Shown piece by piece: positions 13,463 to 28,400 of a stretch of DNA of 64,000 nucleotides (positions within the stretch are counted from its first letter, which is position 1; every line of letters begins with the position of its first letter). The notes below the pieces were generated by a model, which was given only the letters and a program-made list of their open reading frames with translations, ran no database searches and was not told the origin of the DNA. The translations under genes and the position numbers were made by a program. Location of the stretch: the NCBI GenBank assembly GCA_034687125.1, contig JAQGBZ010000243.1, positions 33,142 to 97,141 on the forward strand, given 5' to 3'. This DNA comes from Neelides folsomi. Its lineage: Eukaryota > Arthropoda > Collembola > Neelipleona > Neelidae.

Positions 13463-16400
13463 CTGAAAATCACAATTTCCTTATTAGTCACCTCCAATAT
13501 CGACTAAATATTTAAGGATCATCATCTCCATTTTACGAGGAATCGTTATCATCGGATAAATCGAGTAAATCTTCCATTTCTTCATATAAAAATTCCTTAT
13601 TCTCTTCCTCACTCACCAGACTCCACATAAATAAGAGCGAAGAGAGAGAAAGCCATTAAAATATGTGGGATAATAAAAACTTACTTTACGACACTTTTTC
13701 GTATCGCCACGTGGTCGACGGACAGGGCTCGATTTGGGCGAAAGCCTCTTCTTCGGATTAAGATGAGTATTTCCATTTGGAGACTTACGCTGATGCTGCA
13801 TTTGATTTAATTTGTACTCTGGGTCTGGAAAGAGGAAGAAATCTTTCTTCAGCCTCACCACTCACACAAAACTCGTAAAATTTTATTTATTCTCATCAAC
13901 TACGAAATCTCGTGGATGGCTGACGGGAGGAACAACCAGGGGGAAACTTCTTATTCCAAAACTATATACTAACTACATACCCACCTAGAATATATCATCC
14001 ACTTTGATGTAATAACATAATGAATCGCATACTCACAACACGGCCACCAGACCCAAACCTTCATTTCATCTTTAACCCTTTACATTTTTATTCCTCATCT
14101 TTTATGCTTCTCCGTACTTCATTTTCCAGCTTTTCTTGCCCTTTGCATCGCATAAGCTCAAGAAGTAAAAAGAACGTTTTCCCAATCACAGAGAAACAAC
14201 CACACGTGGAAGTTCTCTTCAAGTTGAGAGATAAATGAAATTAGGAGTTTTATAAAGTAGATAAAACAAGAAGATCTCTTAAATTCTTCTCGACTCCAAA
14301 TCAACTTATTCCCATGCTGATTCAATCTGACGACGGATTTGGGAGATGAAGGGAAACATTGTAATAAAATTTTCAAACTCGGAAACTCGATTTGAAAACA
14401 CTCATAACTTGGAGTGTATTTCTCATTTTGAGAAGTTTGAGACGTAGTAAGAAGCTGAAATCCATAGTCGTCTTTCTCTCTCCCTCACTTGAGTTAATTT
14501 GAAAGTCGACCAAGCTTTTAGAAATCTCTAAATCAATTCCAAATCTCCAACGACCCTTTTAATCCCCTACGACTCTCAAACTATTCATTATAATATATAA
14601 TACGTATAAACTCTATGGACAAAAGAAATAAAAGTGGCTGTTATTACATCACAAGAATGATTCTAAGCTTCCCATCGAATCTTCTCAACCCATCCAAACT
14701 TGGGAAGAGTGGAAAGTAAACTTTACACAATATATTATACACACTCTGCTGAACCGGGAGAAAGATGGCTGTAGGGTTAATTCATTTTCTTCATCTTCAA
14801 TCAAAGATATCTTCACAACGTGTCAACAAGGGAAAATGCGACGTTGAGATTCAGATATTTACTTACATATTAAAATCTGTATATCCCAATATTAAAATCT
14901 CTTTCAATTATAATTTCCATGTTTAAATGGACTGTAATATAAATTGATAAAGAATCCTATACTGTATATTATGTATTTGTAAATATATATTTATAAGGAT
15001 GGTCAAAAAAAGATAATTAAATGTAAATAAACATCTAAAAGTTAACTGTGCATTTCTCTGTATTTATAAGCTGCCTTTAAGAAAAATCCCAGCTGTTTCT
15101 TGCACAATTATTCTCACATTTTATAGGACTGTATTATTTAATTGAAGAAATGTAAACTCATTCTGAAAGTTCAAGAAACGAATGACTTTCCTCTCATGAT
15201 CCCATCTATTCCTCCACGAATAAAAATGCACAAATGACGACATTTAATTCCTAAACTACATAGCAGTTTAATCCCCCTGATTCTCCTCTGTTCCTCATTA
15301 ACTCTCGACCGACCACACAAGCAAAGTTCAAGTTCATCTCTCTCCCTATTTTATCAAGTTTCTACATCTTTTCCCTAAAACTACAATTTTCCTCTAAAGA
15401 CATATGATTATTTTAATTGCAACCATTCACAACTCTTTATTGACCCATTCCGTAGTCTCCTCGAATTGTGGATTCCCTATTGTCATTTCTTTCAATTTCG
15501 AGGCTCCTCAATCCCCAAGCCTTTATCTTATAAAAGGATCCTCAATAAATAAGTACAATTGCACGAAAAGGAAATTATAATTTAATCCTCACTCACTCGT
15601 TTGAAAAAAGGGGAAAAGTTGTTCTCTTAAAAATTTATCAACCCGTAATCCACCCTTTTTGTCTATTTTAATAATTGAATAGAACTAAAAACTTCCTCAT
15701 CGATCTTTTAAGCCAAATCCCAAGTAAATATTGCTCAATATAATCAATGCATTGCACAATACGATAAATAACAAAATATCATAAATATATTATTAGATTT
15801 GTAAGTACATACAGTTTAAACAAATTTTAAGCTCCCGTGTGTACTCTACATTACAAAAAACTACATTTGGGACAATGTACTAATGTTAAAATAAAAAAAG
15901 GAGAAATCCTGCATCCATCTCACAATCAGAGTATGTGTGGTTTAGAATACTAAAACACAAAGAAAAGTTGGTCGTGAAAGCCATTAATAAATGAACGGCT
16001 TTATCCTCACATCCACCCATGAAACGATTTAAACGAACGTTGGTGAATTGTACAAAAAAACTTCCCCCAACTTTTAATTTCCCAATTGCCCGTCCTCCCT
16101 CAAATTCAATTTCCTTTCAATTTTCTCTCACCCATTTTTACGACAACTTCGTCCTTCCTTCCATTAAAACTCGATTGTCCTTCTCCGTAAAGCCTTGCTT
16201 GTGTTCAGGCGACACAGAGAGTTAGAAAAAACTAATATAATTTACACTTTACAAGTTCCTTCACAATCACCCGTGTTTCATTCGTTTCAATTCCCTCCTA
16301 CACATCGTGAGGATTCCAATGGTTTAAACCCAAATGCCTAGAACCATTCCATTGAAATGACCTTTACCTTCGTCCAGAAGGGTCAAACTTTTCCTTTTCT

Positions 16401-19400
16401 TACAACTGAAACAGCCCAAGTGAAGAAAGACATGTATTTAAAATGGTAATACAAAGTTGGAGATGAGTAAAGGAGAGTTAAGTGACAACAGTGAGGCAGA
16501 ATTATGAACGGTTGTATAACAAGGATATGGGGAGTCAGTTCCAGCCACGTTTTTCCTCTTCATTCAACATAATATAAAGATTGTAAAATAAGCTGAAATT
16601 TTATGTTCTACCTTCAGATGGTGGTCGGACCATGTCCATGTGTGAGAGTGTGGGAGAGAACGCCATCCCAATCCCACTTGACACTGATCCACCGAATGAA
16701 GATGAAGAACTTGAGAGATCAGGCACTTCGACTTCCGTGTAGTAAAACTCTTCTTCGTGATCTCCAGAACCATCCTGCTTCGGCCTGCTCATAATAAACA
16801 ACATTTTCTCATTTACTCCAAGAGGAAAAAAATTATGATTTTCATTCCTTTCAGTTTGGTAAAAAAATATGGTTTTCATCCCTTGTAAGAAAAAAGTTTA
16901 AAACTGAAGGATTTGAAATCTGAACAAGTTTACTTAAAATGCAAATTAATGCTTATGTAGTGATGGGCTTACCCCAAATGAGCGTATCGGACATGAGCCT
17001 CGATCTCGAAGCAGCTTTCCTTCATCATCGCACAAGTTGGCCAAGTACATTTGAAGATCAGCTTTGTCTTCTTCCTCCTTGGCTCATCCCAGTCACCAAC
17101 GTCACTCTCGATCCCATCGTCCGAAGAAGATGGAGTCGGGCTGCAGTTGTTAAAGCCAACAAAACTACTACTTTCACCGACAGTTCCGGTCCCGGCCACA
17201 ACCACCGGCGTGGTTCCAACGCTTCCTGCAACCCCTGGATTCGTGCTTAACCACGATGAGGCTCCGGAAGAGCTCGAGGAACTCCACGAAGACGAGATCA
17301 TCCCTGCTAAAATATAAAAAAATCCAATTCAATTTATTTGCATTAATTTTAATATCATTTAGTAATTAAAGGGGAAATGCTTTTTCAAACCGCTTCAATC
17401 AATGTAAATAAAATTATGTATTAACATATTACGAGTGACAATATTAATATATCACATTAAAATATGAATAATACAAAGTTTTGTATGGAAATTGACAATC
17501 AGCGCACATATGCCAAGTATCGAATATTTTTATAAAGTACAAGTATAATCGTAAGTGCATTTTCCAGTCACTTCTGTATAAAACATTTCCAACTCGTCTT
17601 CAAATCCCATCTCGAATGAATAAATAATGATAGAAACGAAGTTTTCCCCTTTTCACACTTCTTCGCTGAAGGTTTAATGCTCGAAGAAGTGATGATCAAA
17701 ATTTGGTGGCAAAGTTTTAAAAGGGGGATTCTCCCATCCAAATCAACACTTTAACCATGTACGTAATACATTGCCAAAGGAGAACAGAGATTTGATATCA
17801 AAACTTGGTTTTTTGTATCTCACCCATTTGTGACTGCCAAATACGTTCAAATCCACCAGCACTGCCAAACACATAAAGTTTCTCAAAAGAAAGGAAACTC
17901 TTTTAAGAGATTGAGAGCCAGCCTCTGAACCCATCCCATAAAATATGTCGAAAGTAGAGGATTAGTAGAAGTGAATCCAACACTTCAATATTCAATCCCT
18001 TATTGACTTCCCAGGCTCAAAGAGGAGAAAAAACGAAAAGAAAAAACTCTGTTTTGCTCCTAAGGCCTCTGCTTATAAATACGGCTTATAAATATCCTCG
18101 ACCAGAGCCGCGAGAATGTACTTTAATTAGTCCAATGAACCGATGTATAGAGGATGAAAAAACACTTCGGTCTTATTTCCATCCCATCATCCATGCAAGC
18201 CACTCCAGGTCACAGCTTCACGAGGAATGGGCAAATAACATCATCCTCCTCATCTGTGTTTGTTCGGAAGGAGCAACAAAGAAGAAACAGATTTAAACTC
18301 ATATATAACTCCACGACATGCCTGCATACTGCTCCGAGATGCAACAACGAGAGGCTCATCGTTACACAAAACTCCTACAATTCGACTCTTCATTTCTCCT
18401 CTGTTAAATTTAACCAAGAGCCTTGGAAATCGACTGAAGTGTGCTACCCTTCGAACTGCGCCAACATTCTTCCCAAGCTCTACTTCCGAGACATCCCCAC
18501 CCTTCCACAAGATTCAAGAGAGTCCCCTCCCGAACATACCCGGAATCCCAACATCAGCTGTTCTCAACATATTCCTCCCCAACATCCGTTTCCTTCATAA
18601 GCATAATACCTCTCTTTCAACACTCAACAACTCGCCAAGATGGTGCATTGTGTGATAACATGCATAAGACAATAAGCTGCTATCGTGAACCTATACTTTT
18701 CTATTTAGAATATCATTATAAGAATGCATACTTTTCAGCATATAATTGCATAGTCGACACTCTTATTAACTCTTTTCCGAACTCATCCAATTTTCTTCCT
18801 AATTATAACTAACGTCAAAAAAGAAGGAAGATTGAACCCCTTTCTCGCCCTGTCCTCTTACTTCAAAATAGTCTGAATATTTGAGAGTTCAATTCCAGTC
18901 GTTGAGATAAAGTCGAATAGAGTCTGCAGCGCATTTCCTTCCTCTCCATATCGCGGAAGGAATCAGTCTTGTAAATGTAAATGTATTCATCTTGTCCAAA
19001 ATGGAATGAGATGGATTCAAACTCCCAACACTCCAATTCTATGTGTCCTTAATTTCCATCGTGCTATGAGGATAGGTTATCCATTCCGCATTCATGAAAC
19101 TCCATCAAACTCATAAGAACAGAATAAAGGAAGGGCTTTATCTTCCCCTCTATAACTATAAAAATTTTATGATACATATTACATACATAATATACATTCT
19201 TCAATGCATATCTCCATTCATCTAAAATTACTTGGGCTTATGTACAAAAACTGATATATTAAAGAATAACAGTTTCATTTATTTATTAAAAATTAAATCA
19301 CATGTATTCGAGCTACTATTACTTTACGATATTCGTAATATCCATTTGAGGAAAGACATTTAGAAGCTTATCTCATTCCATGAGCTGGATTATAAAAAAT

Positions 19401-22400
19401 TGTGTATTAAAACTGAGAATATAAACGAATCTTTGAGTAGTTGAAAAGAATGAGATAAAAAAGAGTGCTGGAGGAGGTATCACTATAGATCCAATTCATC
19501 GAGCTTATAAACTCTCCACACAATGGACAAATCCTATCCATCTTCTCAAATAAGAAGAGGCAAATCATTGGATTCTAAGGAATCGAGTAAAAAACCATTC
19601 ACTTCCTCATTATTGAATCTTTGAAGAATTTCCTATTAAAATTCAAAAGTGTGAAATTAATTGCCCCTCATCTCTGGAATGAGCTCATTAGATCATGTTC
19701 CCTTTCCATGATGGAGTGGGAGGGCGTATTGTGTTCTTCTCTTCTCATAGTAATACAAGGATGATATTCATACACATCATATGTTTGGGAGGGTGATAAG
19801 ATAAAAGCTTTGACGTCCAGTTGTCTCAATTTCCCATCACCTGAGCTTCAATGGATCGTGATAAGGTAGAGGAGAAATAGAGTTGATTTGATACATTATT
19901 ATTATTTAGCGGTTCCCATTATTAGACTTGCCGTGTCATACGTACACACTCTCACACACATCCACACACATGTGAGGTGTTTACAAGCAATAATAATAGG
20001 AGGTTCATCCGAGTTTCACTTCATCCCCTCACCAAGGGCACAAAGATAATAATAGGAATAACCGCAAAAGAGAGCCGAAGATAAAGCCAATGCGGTGGTT
20101 GGAAGAGAGCAGAGCTTAACCTCAGAGTTGACCTTTCTCCTCAGCAGAGAACACACAAGTGGATGGAGGTGAACGACACTCGAACGTCTGCCGCCCTCTG
20201 CGACCGCCCCGATCCTCCCGCAACCTCCTTCCATCATCAACTTTAAATACGATAGCTCTCCATCCAGAACCCATCTCCTCTAATGATGATGATAGCCAGC
20301 GGAGACTTTCCAGAGACTCTCAATATTCCAAACCGTTGAGCAAATAAAAGCGACCTCACCACTCCAGTTCAAGATTCCACTTTCCACTGCCACTATTATT
20401 AGAACCCATTTACTCTCTGCCACACATTTGATTCCACAACATTATGACCATCTTTTCCTATTCACTCCCTATTATTCTCACATCCCCGCAACAGACATTG
20501 CAAAACATGAAAACAAACGCATTAAGAGCATTTTCAAACCCATATGGGCTAATGTCTATCTCTATGGCCAACTCGTACATTCTTTGAAGCTTAAGCTGAA
20601 AGGTATGAAAGTAAGTATCTGTATGGTAATATAGGTATGTACATTATGTAGTTTAGAAGTATATCTTTCCCAGTGATGTAGGTAAGAGTTGTGTGATGGG
20701 CCCATTTACATCAACCGCATTTACATTCTCTGCTCCCCACATGAGGCAAATACATTGAGATCAACCAATAACAAAGTGAATATTGTATTGATAGGGTGGA
20801 ATCCAACACACTCTAGCCCATTTTTTCATTTTGTCAAAACAAGTTTATGTTAAATGATATTATTTTGAAGGGAAGTCATTTACTCGGCAAACGGCCGAAT
20901 GTGTTTTCCTTCCCTTTGTCCTCCTCTTACCTCGTCTTCCATTTCGATGGTTGGGAGGACGAGAACCAAATGCCATCGTCTCTTGGCCCGCAATAAAAAA
21001 AGAAGTGACATGAAAAATAAACTACCCGTTCCCTAAAACCTCGTAAATGAACAGATAATAAGCTTTCAACATCTCCACTGAACCCATATTTGTCCCTCAG
21101 AGAAACGACATTACTAAAGAGTTCAAAGGCATATAAAGAGCCCATTGCGCAATCCTCCTCGATTTACAAATATAAATACGAACAAAGAACTCAGTAATTA
21201 AAGGAAAAACATTCGACTGTCACTCTTCACTCTGCTAATAATGAACACAAGGAAGCTTACAGAATATGGATGAATGAATATTGTATGTCATACAATATTG
21301 ATAAATTGCGGTTCACGGTTCAATAAACACGTATCTCCATGTTGAAACGAAAGTACGGGGGAAGATTTAACGCTACAAACATTACCTTATGATATTCATA
21401 TATGTAATATACCATAGTTAGTTCTAGCCTATGCTTTTTTTTAATTATGTCCTCTCGCCTTAACAGCCCTGCACTTATTTAGTCAGATTAATCATACTGA
21501 TTATTCAATTAATCAACGACACTGTTTGGTAATCGTTTTATCATATTTATATTGCCTAAAGCAATGTACTTATATCCTCAATAACTTCAAAACCCTCGTT
21601 CCCTTTTAAGCAAAATCCTCTGTAATTATCTAATACGATAACTAGCTTGATATATTTTGAAATGCAATATTAGTTATAGTCAAAGTCTCTATAAATCTTT
21701 GTTTAATTGCACAAATAGCTTAATTGCATCCCGCATCTCTTCCTCAATATTCCCTCTATATTATCTTCTCATTTTTCCATCATGATTCATGAAGAATATA
21801 CATAAAAGTTAAATCAAAAGATAGCATGGCGATGATGAAAATAATTTGAAGGGTAAATCGTTACCAATTAAGTTATAGCCCCATTGAAGAAACACCATAT
21901 ATGACGAGGATGTTCGACTCGCAGTTAAAAATTTAAATAGTCCTCATCTGGCATTGACAGGATGGTTAATTATTGTTCTCTAACCTGGTTGTTGCAGTAA
22001 AGGCTTCTCAATTGTCTTAATATATCATGCCTACTACCTACGTACTTGATTTAAAAATAATACTCTCATATAATAAGTGTATAGATGAGTGATTATCGAA
22101 GCTGAGCCGCCGGGCGACCTTATCCTTAAATTCTTTTCGTTTCCGCTATCAAATTTTATGTGGTGCTCTCACACAACCCTCTATGAATAGGGCGATGATG
22201 ATGATGATACTCAACATTGTTGATATGAGGAATGAGCCAATAGGAGTAATAATGAGAATTGCGCAGCATAATAAATACTTTAAACATACACAACTCTCGT
22301 ATTTTTCCTCCCTCATTTCTCATTAAAGCTCCTCGCATTTAATCCGGCTCCACTCCTCACACACACACTCTTATATATTTACATACCTACACATTTAAAG

Positions 22401-25400
22401 CATTTCTCTCTCTCCCCCCTCATTTACGGAGCTCTTCAGCTATTTAACTTCAAGAAGGCCAATATTGTTTAAATGCTCAAAGCAACTACAACTATTGCTC
22501 AAGGACTTTAAAAGTCCTTTTTATTGTACACTCCTCCGTATACTATTTACTAAAACATTCTATGACTCGTCGTGTTCAGACTTTCAGACTCCCTGGAGGT
22601 ATTGCATCAAAAGGAAAAAAACAACAAAATAACAAGTATGCTATATACAATCAACATCCAGGAACGACATTTCCCTCAGCTCCGTCAAAGAGCTTATCAA
22701 TCAAAATAGAAAAACTTCTCTCTCATTACATTACCCCCTTTTCCATCAATAGAAAAAAGGGGCAATAATTGAATAATTAAATGAACCTCCTCAAATAAAT
22801 CAATATTCACTCCCAACGTCAACCAATTCTTTATTTAATCCTCAACTCAGGGCCAGAGCACCAAGAAAAAATTCAATTTCTTTTTCTCAATTAACTAAAA
22901 GGGTCTAAATTCGAAAATAATAAATAATAGTTATCATTGATTGAACTCCATTGCTTCCCCTTTCAAAATAGAAAAAACATGATTGACTCAGCTTTTCCGA
23001 CCTTCTGACAATAAGCCTGTCTCCTGCCTACTTGAAAAGGAACTGGATAAAATCGGACTGGGAAAGAAAACACAACATGTCGACTTGTGTTTTGATTTCA
23101 TTTCGAAGAAACTTTGAGCAGGAGCTTGAAGGCAGAAATGAGAGCTGAACAGAGTGAAATACAATTTCCCTTCGGAAAGAGGAATCTTGAGAAAATGTAA
23201 TGATTTAGGATGACAATCGAGAATTCACTCCCATGCAATACTACGGATGAACAACTTGGGCGAGACATGAAAAACAGAAGGCGACATATGTAAAGACCCT
23301 CACAGTTCTTGTATTTTTTGACTCTTCTCGAACAGGAAAAGGAAAAGTGTTCCGATGAACAGGAAAACCATACACATGTACTGTACACCAAACATGCATT
23401 CATGGTAGATTATAAAATTCTTCAAGTGTAGAAACACAGTCGTATACATTTGAAGCATATAATACATACATATCTCACTCTTGATCCCATGATATTTATG
23501 TACAGACCTAGCTAGTATAAGGACAAACAGGGGATTTAATATACACGGGAAGGTGGATGCCTATGTAAGGCAACGTAAAAGAATGATTGAGGGGAGAGAG
23601 ATGATAAAATGATATTGTAAAAGGTCCAACAACACATCGTCGTCGCTGAAGTGTATACAAGAGGAGAGGGAGAAAAAGGCATTCTACACGGAAGAGTAAG
23701 GACAATAGGAGTCAAGAGTGTCAGGGAGACACATGGAGGTCTCTTGTCATTAAAATGACATAAGCCCCTCTCGTAGACCTGAGCGGGCCAATTCATCACT
23801 TCGTTCCCTTTCGTTCCTCAAGGGCTCTTCGAATACAATCCATTATATGCGGAATCCCTCTTGAGAGTCGAACGAGAAATTAGCTAGAGGGATTCACTGG
23901 ATTTATATCATTATTCTTTCTAAACTCCCATATGCCTGAGAGAGAGAAGAATTTGAGAATGCTACAGGTAAATTCCAGGAATGCCAAATAACACCAGTAT
24001 AGGCAACTCGATACAATGCATTATGTGATATTTAGTTATATAAAGTTCACTAATACCGGCCCATAATTCTTCTCTTGCCGGTATGTTCCCTGGTGCATAT
24101 GGCTGTGTTGAAACGGAGACCATTCCAATCTCCTCACCTTTCATCTATCAAATTTATCCCCTTCATCTCTTTCCGTTCGCCCGAAAGCTCAACGACGACT
24201 TTTCCCCAAATTTTAATTCTACTTAAATTTCCTTTTTTCTTCTCCTCTCATCCACTCGACAATCTCACGTAAAAGGAGGAAATGTAAAATAATGTAAATG
24301 ACTCTTTTCCATCAATTTTAAAAGCGGTCCTCGTACTCTTCCCTTATGCAAATGTACATTTGAAGATGAATTTAAAGTGGACACGTAGAAGTCTTAAAAC
24401 TAATTCACATCTCTCTCAATCTCTTCAACACGAACAAGAAGATTCATTACTTTATCCAAATCTCTTTCAATCCTCACCATTAAAAGAAGTTCTACTCACA
24501 GAGCAGAGGAGAACTGAGCAAAGTGACGAATGTGGATGAGCTATCTAACTCATGTAAATGTGCTCATGGATTATACAAGCACTTAGGCATCAAATATATA
24601 TATACAGGTTCAAAACCATTTGCTTCACCGGAATTGCAAAGCCCAACTGTCCGAACATGTGTAAATATTCAACTTCTAATTATAGTTGTTGGACGAGGTA
24701 TCAGCGATCCTTCTCAAAGTGATTCCAAGCATATTGTAATTGTATAATCCATTACGTCCTCTTCCATCCAAATTTTTAAAGGTTTCTCAAGAACCCACAC
24801 GTATACCCGTATTATGTAACCAGCAAAAGCTCCTTGCCTCAACATTGCCAAACATGCCACCGTCTTGAATAACTCTTGTTATAAAAGCCGAGTCAAACTT
24901 GGCCCAAGTGACACATTTCACATTCTCAATGAGCTTTTTATATGAATGTGCTAAAGTTCGGTGGTTCAAATTGACTACGGATCTCAATTTTTTTTATAAA
25001 ACATTCTTTTCTGCTTCAAATGAATACAGAATTAAAAGACCTCTACAATTGCTTTGCCCTTCCTCTCGTTCCAAACCTTTTAGAAATGGGGAAAATTTTT
25101 GAGAAAAAATATCCGCATGTTTACATGCACTAATTTTAAAACCTTATTGAAAACATAATACATAATAAGTTGTTATTCAAAGTTATGAATACCTCTTATT
25201 TTGGCATGTCTTGCTGGGTATAATTAAATATCCGCATTTACGCGTGTAGGTTAAAAGAACATGTCGAGCCTCGTTGTGTAAACATTGTTGTGGATGGGAT
25301 AATAATGGTAAAATAGAGGAGCGAAAAAGGTATATAATTAGAAAAGGAAAAAGCCCTTCTTGTCATTCATGAGAGAAGATGAGGATGACGTCGTTGTTGT

Positions 25401-28400
25401 TTTCCACGCTGGTGTTTTTTTCTCTCCCCTCCTCTCATGCAAGTTGTAATGGAAGGAGGGCGAGGCGGAAGAAGGTTCCAAGGTTTTACCTCTGATCATA
25501 ATATACTCACCCAGTATGTAGTGGAGCTCGGAATGTATGCCAGCAGGAGAGGTTTTCAAGGATTATCGTACCAAGGCTGCGACTCGGGATGCATTTGCCA
25601 ATTCCTCGACGCCATTTGCATTTAAAGGTACTCACTCACAAACGAAATTACTACAATATACGTACAGGTACCTAAATGAGAGTTTTGCAATAATCTCAGG
25701 ATGCAATCTCTCATTCTTTACACGATATACGCCTATTTGTGTGGAGGCCTTAATCCGCCTCTTCGATGTTGAAGCAGCCTTGAGACTCATTTACTATACT
25801 CTGTCTATACACTCACTCTTTCGTTTCGCAAAATTCGTTAGTGGCAGCTCAAGGTGAGTCCCTTAGAGATATAGTCGAGAGGAGCAACAAAACACATAAT
25901 ATCAAATTTGCCATTTATTAAATTCACGAAGGCCGGCCGGCTTTTCATGCCGGTTCCTCAGATAGTGGAATGTGAGCCGGCCGGCTCCCTCCGAATACCT
26001 CACTCTAACATGCACATACATTACATTTACATATAACTTAAGTATGGAGGCCTTCGGGGAACAGTATGCACATACAACATTCGGTCGTAAAGGTGCAGGG
26101 AGCTGCAGTAAAACGCAAATGCACTTTCCTCATCATCCTCGGCCTCCGCTTTGACCCACTTTACTTTTACGATAACTTGCCAAAGAGCTAGATATACCAC
26201 TTGGTACTTTTTATTATGTACTATACATACATAATACATATATGCATATATTCAACATGAAATTCCGCTCTTTAATCCTTAAAATATTCAATGCAACACG
26301 ACACTCCCGGCATTTCCTCATCAACATTTCATAGTGTAAATTCCGGGAGAAGGGAAGAGGTTTAGCTAAATATTCAACTAGACTCATATTCTCCTTCTTG
26401 GAGTATCCAGGGTAGAAAATTGGAGCAATTTAAATAAAGATAACTTCATCATCACCACCGTTGGGTCCTAAATTCTCCACTTTTGAAGAAAGATCCGATG
26501 GGAATTCGCGTTCATAATTTAATTCATCGGAACGGGACAGGAGAGAATAATAATATTTTCTTTTCATTTTATAAAGCATATTTACTTCATCTTGGGAGTT
26601 TCTCTCCTCAGGAGTTTGTAAACTGAAAGCGAGTCGTGCGGAAGAGCCGAGATTATGAAAGCCAGTAAGAAATCCTCGAAGGAGAAGATTACAAAGTGTG
26701 TAAACGAAGAACGGCCGACTTTTTAAAACCCTTCTCGATGAGAATGGGAGCTGAGAGTAAAATGAATGATAATGAGAATAAATATTCGGAGGAGCCACTC
26801 GGAGAGATGTAACTACTTAAATACTCAGCGACGTCAACCTTCCAAGCCTCCAAATCTCAACAGGGGCAGAGGGGATAAAAAGAATTACAAAATGCATCGA
26901 CTGAAAAGCGGTAGCTCAGCAGGGCGATCCACGAGCTTCCCCTTCAATCCACACAAGCCCATCCATATTTCCCTTCATACAATTCCCATCCATCCAGGGA
27001 GGCCGACTTCCAATCTTCTCTCATGAATAGTGAGAGCATTTTGTGAATCTGCTCACCAGAAGGAGAGTCTCTCCAATTCACAATCCCTAACTATGTATAA
27101 GAGCCCTATTCTTCTCCTCTGGGATTCCTATGGGCCTAGTGGAGCAGTAAAGGAGGAGAGCTTTTAATAAAATCAACTCATTCAACTCCTTCATCCTAAT
27201 GAACTCTCAGATTTGAAAAAAAAGGATTCTCTCTAACTTACAGGGAGCAAATCCTCTTTCGACTAAATGGATTTATTCTCTATACAACGAGATCCGCCAG
27301 CCACGCATAAGCCCCTTTCAGACCAACCAATTCTTCATCAGACCCCATTTTTGGATGCATTTGATACAAGGAGTATGGAGGAGGAAATTACATACGCATT
27401 ACCTAATCCCCACAGCTTCTTCTTACTCGATTTCATTTTCACTTTTCCATCCAATCTCATCTCCATTTGATACATTATTCCTTTAATTTCCCTAAATAAC
27501 AATTTACTCATGCAGTCACTTTCATCCTATTAACGACGTCTATTAAACCTTATATACGACTTTGGTTTATTTACCATCCTGGCCATTCTTTCGAGGCTAT
27601 AAAAACTCTTAATTCACTCCACAGAGAATGAGCGAGACGACGACGTGTCTCGCTGTTCTCTTTTAATGAAACTAAAACTAGGAACGATTTCACATTAGCA
27701 TACTACTCTCATTTCACTATTTATTTTCTCACAAACGGCCTCTCCCCATTAATGTGAAATAGGAAGAACGATGAGTTTCAATCTACTCGATTGAAGGACT
27801 CGACTAAAATGTAATGGGGGCATTATTACCTCACCACGTCCAAATTGTCCCGAAACTGATGTGAGTGAGTGAAATTCACGGGTTATTTGTTTTCCTCTTC
27901 ATAATAGGAAGATAGAACTTTTACCTACAATGAGCCAAAAGCTGCTTTAGGAATAGAGACCATTCTTTTCCAGACATATTCTGTATATGAACCAGGATTT
28001 GAAACTCATCTAGTTCCCAGCTCAAATACAAAAGAATACACTTACATAAGTACGTTATACATATGGTACATACGTATTTAGGTATATGCAGTGGATAGAT
28101 AGCCAAAAACCCACATCACATCCACTCAGCTCCGGCGGAATGAAAAGGAAATTAAATCCAATTTTATTGTTTCTCCTTATACAAAATGTTTAATGAGATC
28201 GAAACTTGGAAAGCCGTCTCTCCCAACCATATATAGAAGGAAAATGCGAAATATAATTCTAATCTCTATTTTGTAAATTTAGGCGCATCTTGAAGTCCTT
28301 GGTCGTCCGCCATTGGCTTAATTTCCAACCTTAATTCCAAACTAAAGGGGATGATCAGAGATTCGTGAAACGATTATAATCAACGTTTTCGGTTCTAAAA

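Noticed and set aside
18003-18812. Several overlapping frames on both strands
   Set aside because: They lie in intron 3 of Glut4EF, overlap in different frames, and none has a family signature.
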